Source: an uncultured Paracoccaceae bacterium (GTDB lineage Bacteria > Pseudomonadota > Alphaproteobacteria > Rhodobacterales > Rhodobacteraceae). Taken from it: a DNA stretch of 64,000 nucleotides. The translations under genes were made by a program, and so were the position numbers. Under the pieces are notes generated by a model. It ran no database searches. It was not told where the DNA came from and worked only from the letters and a program-made list of their open reading frames with translations. The DNA lies in the NCBI GenBank assembly GCA_947495795.1, contig CANMAI010000006.1, forward strand, positions 186,001 to 250,000, written 5' to 3'. Shown here one piece after another: positions 54,162-61,095 of the stretch (position 1 is its first letter; each line of letters begins with the position of its first letter).

Positions 54162-55415
54162 ATGGCGACTTATGCGGATTTACCGGTGAACCCGGATGGC
54201 AAGCTGGCGGAGAATATCACGCATTTCGCACGGGCTTTGCGCAAGGCCGGGTTGCCGGTGGGCTCGGGCCGGGTTGTGGATGCCATTCGGGCTGTAGAGG
54301 CTGCCGGATTTTCCGAGAAACGGGATTTCTATGCCACTTTGCAGGCGTGTTTTGTATCGAAGCCCGAGCATCGGGCTGTGTTCGGGCAGATCTTCCGGCT
54401 CTATTGGCGGGACCCGCAGTTTCTGGAGCATATGATGGGGCTGCTGACGCCGATGGTGCGAGGCGTGAACGAGAGCCCGGAAGCACAGGCGGCGGAGCGG
54501 CGGGCGGCGGAAGCCCTGCTGGACGGGGCAGAGGCGCCGGAGCGGGAGGATGTGGAAGAGGAGGGTGAAGAGGTCGAGTTTGACGCGACGCTCACGTTTT
54601 CCACCGATGAGCGGCTGAAGGCGATGGATTTCGAGCAGATGAGCACGGAGGAGATTGCAGCGGCCAAGCGGGCGATTGCAAAGCTCGATCTGCCGGTACG
54701 CCCCATTGCATCGCGGCGCACGGTGGCGGCACCCCGTGGCCGGATTGCCGATTGGCGGGGGACGATGCGGAGTGCGATGCGCACGGGCGGGGAGGTGGAG
54801 CGGCTTTCCTACAGCAGGCGGCGGGAGCGGTGGCCGAACCTGGTGGCTTTATGTGATATTTCGGGGTCGATGTCCTCCTACAGCCGGATGGTGCTGCATT
54901 TCCTGCATGCGGCAGCCAACGCAAAGGGAGCGGGTTGGGCGGCGGTGCATGCCTTCACGTTCGGGACACGACTGACGAACATCACGCGGCATATGCGGGC
55001 GCGGGATGTGGATGCGGCGCTGCGCGCAGCGGGCCGTGAGGCGGAGGATTGGGAGGGGGGCACCCGGATCGGGGCTTCGCTGCATGCGTTCAATCGTGAC
55101 TGGTCTCGCCGTGTGTTGGGGCAGGGGGCGGTGGTGTTGCTGATCACGGATGGGCTGGATCGGGATGGTGCGGCGATGCTGGCCCGGGAAGCCGAGCGGT
55201 TGCGGCTTTCTGCGCGCAAGCTCATCTGGATAAACCCGCTGCTCCGCTGGGACGGGTTTGCACCCAAGGCGCAGGGGGTGCGGGCCTTGTTGCCCAATGT
55301 GGACAGCTTTCGGGCGGGGCATTCGATTGCATCGCTGGAGGATCTGGCGGTGGCTTTGACACGGGCCGATGATCGGGGCGACAAGGACCGGCTTATGGCA
55401 ATGTTGGCGGATTGA
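54162..55415 (+). CDS. vWA domain protein, CoxE-like
   Basis: A 417-residue protein. The N-terminal helical region (ITHFARALRKAGLPVGSGRV) and the C-terminal vWA domain with MIDAS motif DISGS (Asp232 onward) and the later Thr/Asp residues (LITDGLDRDG) match CoxE. CoxE pairs with the MoxR CoxD in assembling the molybdenum centre of CO dehydrogenase-type enzymes. It is preceded by GGAG and ends before the third GC-rich palindrome. Confidence 0.92.
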   Translation: MATYADLPVNPDGKLAENITHFARALRKAGLPVGSGRVVDAIRAVEAAGFSEKRDFYATLQACFVSKPEHRAVFGQIFRLYWRDPQFLEHMMGLLTPMVRGVNESPEAQAAERRAAEALLDGAEAPEREDVEEEGEEVEFDATLTFSTDERLKAMDFEQMSTEEIAAAKRAIAKLDLPVRPIASRRTVAAPRGRIADWRGTMRSAMRTGGEVERLSYSRRRERWPNLVALCDISGSMSSYSRMVLHFLHAAANAKGAGWAAVHAFTFGTRLTNITRHMRARDVDAALRAAGREAEDWEGGTRIGASLHAFNRDWSRRVLGQGAVVLLITDGLDRDGAAMLAREAERLRLSARKLIWINPLLRWDGFAPKAQGVRALLPNVDSFRAGHSIASLEDLAVALTRADDRGDKDRLMAMLAD

Positions 55416-55431
55416 GAGAGCAGTGGCGGTT

Positions 55432-55508
55432 CCGGCCCCTCCGCACCGCTCCGCCGGCGGCGCCCACCCGCCCGCCCCGCCGCCACCGAACCGGTACGGA
55501 GGGGCCGG
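55432..55508. repeat. GC-rich palindromic element, copy 3
   Basis: 16-bp arms at 55432-55447 and 55493-55508 with one mismatch enclose a 45-nt GC-rich interior that includes CGCCCACCCGCCCGCCCC, close to the core of copies 1 and 2. It starts 16 bp after the vWA gene stop and ends 57 bp before the XdhC gene. Confidence 0.75.
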
Positions 55509-55565
55509 GCTGTTCGGGACGCTGATGGATGACTATATCTTGAGTAGTTTTTTGGGAGGGATGCG

Positions 55566-56582
55566 ATGAGTGCGGAGCATGATCAGATACCCGAGCAGGC
55601 TTTGGCGTGGGTTCGGGCCGGGCAGAAGGTGGCTTTGGCGACGGTGATCGAGACATGGGGCTCTGCGCCCCGGCCTGTCGGATCTCAGCTTGCGATCAAC
55701 GGAGCGGCGGAGATGATGGGTTCCGTTTCCGGTGGCTGTGTGGAGGGTGCGGTAGTGGCCGAGGCACTGGAGGCCGTGGAGGATGGCACGGCGCGGGTGC
55801 TGGAATTTGGCGTGAGTGATGATGAGGCTTTTGCGGTGGGCCTGGCCTGCGGCGGGCGCATCCGCGTTTTGGTTGAGCCTGTGGGGGCGGGTGTGCCTGC
55901 GGCTTTGCTGGAGGAACTGGTGGCAGCGCGAGGGGGCCGTGCGCCTGTGGCCTACGGCGTGAATGTGGAAAGCTGGGAGCGGTGTTTGGTGCGTGGGCCG
56001 CAGGATGCGCTTTTTGCAGCGGCGGAGCCCCGGTTTTACGCGGACAGATCCGGCTTTGAGGGAGACTGGTTTCTCGGCATCCACAACCCGCCCTTGCGGA
56101 TGGTTGTGGTGGGAGCGGTGCATATCGCCCAGCCGCTGATGGCGATGGCGCGGTTGGCGGGGTATGACGCGACGCTGGTGGACCCACGGGATGCCTTCGC
56201 GTCGGAGACGCGGTTTCCCGGCGAGGTGATGGTGCGGAAGTGGCCCGATGCTGCCCTTAAGGACATCGGGTTGGATGCGCGGGTCGCGGTTGTGACACTG
56301 ACGCATGACCCAAAGCTGGACGATCCTGCGATTGTTGAGGCCTTGCGTTCGGATGTGTTCTATCTCGGCTGCCTTGGTTCCACGCGGACGCATGGGAAGC
56401 GGGTTCTGCGATTGCAGGAGGCGGGTTTTACGGAGGCGGATATTGCACGGATTCACGCGCCGGTGGGGGCGGATATCGGGGCGAAGGCACCCGCTGAGAT
56501 TGCTGTTTCGATCATGGCCGAGATCACCGAACGGCTGCGGCGGCCGGAGACGCGGCCTGCTGCTGCAGGTGTGGCTGCGTGA
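55566..56582 (+). CDS. XdhC/CoxF-family molybdenum enzyme maturation protein
   Basis: A 338-residue protein. The N-terminal XdhC/CoxI domain (VETWGSAPRPVGSQLAI-like, here VIETWGSAPRPVGSQLAING; VSGGCVEGAVV) and C-terminal Rossmann domain (LRMVVVGAVHIAQPLMAMAR; YLGCLGSTRTHGKR) are complete. XdhC binds and inserts the sulfurated molybdenum cofactor into xanthine dehydrogenase-type enzymes. GGGAGGG lies upstream. The last bases overlap the GTG of the next gene. Confidence 0.94.
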   Translation: MSAEHDQIPEQALAWVRAGQKVALATVIETWGSAPRPVGSQLAINGAAEMMGSVSGGCVEGAVVAEALEAVEDGTARVLEFGVSDDEAFAVGLACGGRIRVLVEPVGAGVPAALLEELVAARGGRAPVAYGVNVESWERCLVRGPQDALFAAAEPRFYADRSGFEGDWFLGIHNPPLRMVVVGAVHIAQPLMAMARLAGYDATLVDPRDAFASETRFPGEVMVRKWPDAALKDIGLDARVAVVTLTHDPKLDDPAIVEALRSDVFYLGCLGSTRTHGKRVLRLQEAGFTEADIARIHAPVGADIGAKAPAEIAVSIMAEITERLRRPETRPAAAGVAA

Positions 56583-58219
56583 AGTTTGGCCCGGTTCCCT
56601 TGGGCGAGGCTTCCGGAGCTGTGCTGGCGCATTCCGTACGCGCGGGTGATCTGCGCATTCGCAAGGGCACTTTGTTGACAGAGGCGGTACTTGCGGACCT
56701 CTCCAAGGCGGGCCTGACGGAGGTGGTTGTGGCCGCTCTTGAGCCGGGCGATATGGCCGAGGATGCGGCGGCGACCACACTGGCTGCAGGCTTTGCCGGG
56801 CGTGCGGATATGCATGTGACGGATGCGTTTACCGGGCGGGTGAACCTTATTGCAGACGTGCCGGGGGTGCTGGAGGTGGATCCGGCGGCGGTGCTGGCCT
56901 TCAACTCGGTAGACGCAGGCATCACGATTGCGACGCTGGCCGATAAGGCACGGGTGGGTGCGGGGAGCATGCTCGCCACAATCAAGGTGATCCCGTATGG
57001 GGTATCGGCGGCTGCAGTGGCGGAGGCGGCAGCGCATCTGGGGCCCGAGAGCCTGCACGTGGCCGAGCGCAAGATCCGGAGTGCCGTTCTGGTGATGACG
57101 GAGACGGAGGCCATTTCCGCGAAGGCTCTGGCCAAGGGGGAGGCCGTGGTGCAGGCGCGGCTGGCGGCTTTGGGTGTGGAGGTACGGCAGGTGGTGACCG
57201 TGGCCCATGCGGAGGCCGATTTGGCTGAGGTTTTGCGCCGTGCAGGGGCGGTGGGCGGATCGCCCACCCTACCGGCGGGAACTGAGATCGTGCTGATCCT
57301 CGGAGCTTCGGCCACTTCGGACGTAAGGGATGTGTGCCCTGCGGCTTTGGTGGCGGCAGGTGGTGAGATGCTGCGTTTCGGAATGCCAGTTGATCCGGGA
57401 AATCTGCTGTTTATTGGCCAGATGGGCGCTGTGCCTGTTGTGGGCCTGCCTGGATGCGCACGCTCGCCCGCGCTGAATGGGGCGGATTGGGTGCTGGAGC
57501 GGTTGGTTTCCGGCCTTGATGTGGGGGATGCGGAGATTGCCGCGATGGGCGTGGGAGGGCTTTTGAAGGAGATCCCCATCCGGCCGCAGCCCCGGCGTGG
57601 CAAAGGGAACGCGAAGGCCACTTCGCGGGTGGCGGTGATCTTGCTGGCGGCTGGACAATCGCGGCGGATGAAAGGTGTGGACAAGCTTCTGGAACCGGTG
57701 GATGGGGCCGCGCTCCTGAGGCGTAGCGCGGAGGTGGCGCTGGCTTCGCGCGCGGGCGATGTGTTTGTTGTGCTGCCACCGGATGGGGCCGCGCGGGCCG
57801 AGGTGCTGACGGGGCTGGATGTGGCGCTGGTGACGGCGGAGCAGGCCGCCGAAGGGATGGCGGCGAGCCTGCGCGCAGGGCTTGCGGCGGTGCCGGACGG
57901 GGTGGATGCGGTGATCGTGGCTTTGGCGGACATGCCGGAGATGCAGGCTGCCGGACTTGATGCGCTGATTGCCGGTTTTGCGCCTGATGCGGGAGTGGAA
58001 ATCTGCCGTGCGGTGACACCGGAGGGCCGTGCGGGCCACCCCGTGCTCTTCGGGCGGCGGTTTTTTGAGAGCCTTGGCGCACTGGAAGGCGATCAGGGCG
58101 CGCGGCGTGTGGTGGCAGAAGCCGCTGATTTCGTAAAGGATATCCCCTTCGCCGGGGACGCGGCGGTGCTGGATCTTGATACGCCCGAGCAATGGGCGGC
58201 CTATCGGGCGCGGGGATAA
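56579..58219 (+). CDS. MoeA-like/MobA-like fusion protein (molybdopterin cofactor)
   Basis: A 546-residue two-domain protein. Residues 1-345 resemble a molybdopterin-binding (MoeA/MogA-type) region (VPLGEASGAVLAHSVRAGDL at the start; PGNLLFIGQMGAVPVVGLPG near the end). From residue 355 a nucleotidyltransferase domain starts VAVILLAAGQSRRMKGVDK and continues as a MocA/MobA-like CTP/GTP:molybdopterin transferase. The fusion would join cofactor handling and nucleotide attachment (as in MocA). The GTG start overlaps the XdhC stop. It ends the maturation cluster. Confidence 0.9.
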   Translation: MKFGPVPLGEASGAVLAHSVRAGDLRIRKGTLLTEAVLADLSKAGLTEVVVAALEPGDMAEDAAATTLAAGFAGRADMHVTDAFTGRVNLIADVPGVLEVDPAAVLAFNSVDAGITIATLADKARVGAGSMLATIKVIPYGVSAAAVAEAAAHLGPESLHVAERKIRSAVLVMTETEAISAKALAKGEAVVQARLAALGVEVRQVVTVAHAEADLAEVLRRAGAVGGSPTLPAGTEIVLILGASATSDVRDVCPAALVAAGGEMLRFGMPVDPGNLLFIGQMGAVPVVGLPGCARSPALNGADWVLERLVSGLDVGDAEIAAMGVGGLLKEIPIRPQPRRGKGNAKATSRVAVILLAAGQSRRMKGVDKLLEPVDGAALLRRSAEVALASRAGDVFVVLPPDGAARAEVLTGLDVALVTAEQAAEGMAASLRAGLAAVPDGVDAVIVALADMPEMQAAGLDALIAGFAPDAGVEICRAVTPEGRAGHPVLFGRRFFESLGALEGDQGARRVVAEAADFVKDIPFAGDAAVLDLDTPEQWAAYRARG

Positions 58220-58931
58220 GCGACAGCCGAGGCCATGCTGAGAGGCAATGCTCTATAGCCTTTCGCTCTAAACCTGAACCACCTGTCGCTGCCTGAAATC
58301 AAAGATTTCAACATGTTAGGTGACAAGTGATGTTTCAGCTCAAAAGCCAAACGCTTTAGTGGTTGAGTTGGCGATGAGAGGCTGGCGGGAGAGCCTTACG
58401 TTTTTAAGGGCGGTTGCGGTTTTGGGTCGTGGTATCGAAGTGGGGATGAAGGATTTTTCGTATCCTGCGCGCGATACTGCTGACCTGAATACTGACCGGA
58501 TCGGGCAAGGGTGGACGTTTGATGACCGATCCAGGTCGCCAGCTTATCCGCTAAAGCATTTCGACGTTTTGCAGAAACAGGATAGGGCGCGCGCTGAAGT
58601 TGTAGATCCGGGTCATCTCGGTTGCGCCTTCGCTGGAAGCCTTGGTAATGAGGGAGATCGCCCTTTCTCTGCCGTGTGAGCCAAAATAGTATCGGCGCAC
58701 AATCATGAATTTGTGCAGTGGGCATTTCTTGCAGTAGATCCCAACGTGCAAATGCTGCGGTTGGCTCTGACCGTATTCAGCGAGAAACGGACGGGCGTTT
58801 GTGGAACGTCAGATGACTTCGACCTTAGCGTCATCAACTGACTCAAAACCAGAAGTTCGCACGTTGTGCAGCGAAGGTCTCATGTGCGCCCAACCTTCGC
58901 ATTCGTTACGGTTGCACTACTGACAGCTTTC
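58220..58931. other. 712-bp gap with a palindromic repeat
   Basis: No credible gene. Two opposite open frames (58320-58679 plus, 58551-58751 minus) overlap each other and lack ribosome-binding sites and family resemblance; one could be a gene remnant. The left part holds a ~107-bp imperfect palindrome. Base composition is closer to the left half of the window than to the cox-type genes, so this may be a recombination scar. Confidence 0.5.
58253..58359. repeat. Imperfect ~107-bp palindromic repeat element
   Basis: The centre is a perfect hairpin, TGAAATC-AAA-GATTTCA (58294-58310). Flanking arms pair imperfectly over about 45 nt: CTATAGCCTTTCGCTC and AACCTGAACCACCTGTCGC on the left correspond to the reverse complements of sequence ending GCTTTAG on the right. 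The pattern resembles intergenic palindromic repeats common in alphaproteobacteria. It starts 34 bp after the MoeA-MobA fusion gene. Confidence 0.55.
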
Positions 58932-59795
58932 TCATGCTGTTGTCAGAAACGCGACCCGGATAGCTTCTTTCATGGCAGCCTGCGGTTCTGTCTCCGTGGA
59001 CCCGCTTGCTGCAATGACCAACTTGGAAGCTGGCGTCGATCCGAAGCCAAGGCCTTCGCCCGCGACGGCCAGGCCGGTATGCAGTGATGTGCGCCCTAAC
59101 AAGCCCACAGCCATCCCCGCTTCGACGGCCGCGATCACTCCTGATACGCTCTGGCTGGAATAGGCGATCCGATACGGCTTTGCGCGCGCGTCAAGTGATT
59201 TGATTGCAGCGTCTCGCCACCAACACGCATGATCGAAGAGCGCCACCGGCAGACTCTCATTAGTCGGAAACTCTCGATGTGCCGATATGACCCAACAGGT
59301 TGGGTCTTCGTACAAAACCTCCTCATGCTGTTTGGGATGCTCGACCTCGTAGATGGCAAGATCGAGCGCGCCTTTTTCCAAAGCATCGGGAAATCCTGTA
59401 CTCAAGGCACAGGTCACCTCCAGCTCGACTTTCGGGTGATGGCGCGTGAAAGCGGCGATGATCTCCGCGAGTTTCGCCCGACCATGATCGTCGGGAATGC
59501 CTACCCGCAGTTTGCCCGACACCGCGCGCTGGGAAACATCTCGCAACGCCGCGTCCAGGCGTGCCGTCACATCCTGGGCGATGGGCAAGAGCTTTCTTCC
59601 GACCTCGTTCAGTATGACGCCGCGCCCGTGACGTTCAAAGACAGGTCGCCCAAGGATCGCTTCAAGGCGTTTGACCTGAATACTGGTGGCAGATTGTGAT
59701 CTGTGGATGCGCGAAGCACCGTCAGTAACACTCCCTGCCTGGGCAACGGCAAGGAAGGTGCGCAACAAGTCGCTATCGAGATTTTCCATTCGCAT
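58932..59795 (-). CDS. LysR-family transcriptional regulator
   Basis: A 287-residue regulator. The N-terminal HTH (residues about 8-65: LLRTFLAVAQAGSVTDGASR, RSQSATSIQVKRLEAILGRP) and two substrate-binding subdomains (VGIPDDHGRAKL; VISAHREFP; VSGVIAAVEAGMAVGLLGRT) match LysR. It is divergent from the permease gene with a 78-bp gap containing a good promoter, and so probably controls that gene. The ligand is unknown. Confidence 0.92.
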   Translation of the reverse strand: MRMENLDSDLLRTFLAVAQAGSVTDGASRIHRSQSATSIQVKRLEAILGRPVFERHGRGVILNEVGRKLLPIAQDVTARLDAALRDVSQRAVSGKLRVGIPDDHGRAKLAEIIAAFTRHHPKVELEVTCALSTGFPDALEKGALDLAIYEVEHPKQHEEVLYEDPTCWVISAHREFPTNESLPVALFDHACWWRDAAIKSLDARAKPYRIAYSSQSVSGVIAAVEAGMAVGLLGRTSLHTGLAVAGEGLGFGSTPASKLVIAASGSTETEPQAAMKEAIRVAFLTTA

Positions 59796-59820
59796 TTCCG
59801 ATGGTAGATATTTAAGCTAT

Positions 59821-59851
59821 TTGTTTCACATATGCTTTTGTTGCCTATAAT
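59821..59851 (+). promoter_or_regulatory. Candidate sigma-70 promoter of the permease gene
   Basis: A perfect TATAAT at 59846-59851 lies 22 bp before the ATG. A TTGTTT at 59821-59826 gives a 19-bp spacer, slightly long, which suits a promoter needing an activator such as the divergent LysR protein. AGAGGAG serves as ribosome-binding site. Confidence 0.6.
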
Positions 59852-59873
59852 TTCAAGGTCAGAGGAGTAATCC

Positions 59874-60896
59874 ATGGCTGATCAGACAATTGTTCAACGA
59901 CAGTCAAGCAAAAGACTCGCGGTGTGGAGTCTATGCCTGGCCCTGCTCGCAGCCATTGCCTTTACATGGCCGGGACATGCAGTAAACGCGATCATGTTCG
60001 TTGGATGGGGGCTTGTTGTTGTTGCTCCGATCGTTGTTCCCGGTATTCTCCTTGCGGCCTGGATCATCGCGAGCGGCGCGGATACGCAGATTGCGTGCGC
60101 GTTCGAGGGACGAACACTGCGCACAGTGGTGGCGGCGTCGCTGATTGGGGCGATCACGCCGGTCTGCGGTGTGACGGTTCTGCCGCTGATGGCGGGGTTG
60201 TTGGCGGCAGGCGTTCCGCTGGCGCCGATCATGGCATTCTGGCTATCGTCTCCCATTACCGACCCGGCTATGCTTGCCACAACGGCCGCGACGCTTGGCC
60301 TGAGCTTTGCCATCGGCAAGACGCTTGCAGCTTTTGGATTAGGGGTATTTGGCGGCGCGATCACCGCCTTGTTCGCCAAGTCGCCGTGGGCAGTGAACGC
60401 GCTCCGAAACAACAATTTAGCTCGGCAACTGAGCGCAGCCAGATGCGGGCAGGTTCAAACCTTCGAACTAAAGGTCTGGCGCACGAAGGAACGGCGTCGA
60501 TCTTTCGGCACACAGTTCTGGGCAACCACGCGGCTCATCCTGATCTGCCTGGTCCCCGCCTTTGCGGCCGAGTATGCCTTGAACACAGCTCTGACACCGG
60601 GTTCGCTCGCCGCATATGTTGGTGAGGATCAATGGTGGGCTATCCCTGCAGCCGTCTTTTTCGGTGCTCCGGCCTATATCGACGGGTATGCCGCCCTGCC
60701 GCTGACGCGTGGCCTGATTGAAAATGGCATGTCCGAAGGGGCGGCCATGGCCTTTCTGATTTCGGGCGGCGTGGTGAGCATCTGGGGCGCGATGGCCATT
60801 GCGCCCGTGCTGAAGCTGAGGCCCTTCCTTCTGTATCTCCTGCTCGCGGTTCTGGGATCGTTGGCGGCAGGATATGCATTTGAATGGGCTGTCTGA
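59874..60896 (+). CDS. ArsP/DUF318-type permease
   Basis: A 340-residue inner-membrane protein with about eight helices in two homologous halves. The first-half signature (GAITPVCGVTVLPLMAGLLA, GVPLAPIMAFWLSSPITDPA) matches the predicted-permease family PF03773 (DUF318/ArsP), where the equivalent reads PVCSCG. The second half has LPLTRGLIENGMSEGAAMAF, LISGGVVSIWG. The usual CxC of arsenical permeases is only a single Cys here (PVCGV), so organoarsenical export is not assured. The divergent LysR gene probably regulates it. Confidence 0.85.
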   Translation: MADQTIVQRQSSKRLAVWSLCLALLAAIAFTWPGHAVNAIMFVGWGLVVVAPIVVPGILLAAWIIASGADTQIACAFEGRTLRTVVAASLIGAITPVCGVTVLPLMAGLLAAGVPLAPIMAFWLSSPITDPAMLATTAATLGLSFAIGKTLAAFGLGVFGGAITALFAKSPWAVNALRNNNLARQLSAARCGQVQTFELKVWRTKERRRSFGTQFWATTRLILICLVPAFAAEYALNTALTPGSLAAYVGEDQWWAIPAAVFFGAPAYIDGYAALPLTRGLIENGMSEGAAMAFLISGGVVSIWGAMAIAPVLKLRPFLLYLLLAVLGSLAAGYAFEWAV

Positions 60897-61095
60897 ATAA
60901 ACGTGGCACTCTGCAGTGCGGCCATTGAATTAACGGCAGCAAAGTCCGGCACTTCCGACCAAGCATAGGCCAGATTGAAGGTCTGGTCTCGGTCACAGAT
61001 GCTTGACGTTTAGGCCAGTATTGCGTGACGCGATCTGTCGATAGGATTCGGAAAGTCAGCGGCGGCGAGTTTAAGATGTGCCGCGTTCCACAGCG

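Noticed and set aside
55533-57933. Long minus-strand frames (415 and 469 codons) opposite the XdhC and MoeA-MobA genes
   Set aside because: High GC creates open antisense frames; both real genes have complete motifs and coupled starts.
58320-58751. Small genes on either strand in the 58.2-58.9 kb gap
   Set aside because: The frames overlap each other in opposite directions and lack ribosome-binding sites and family resemblance.
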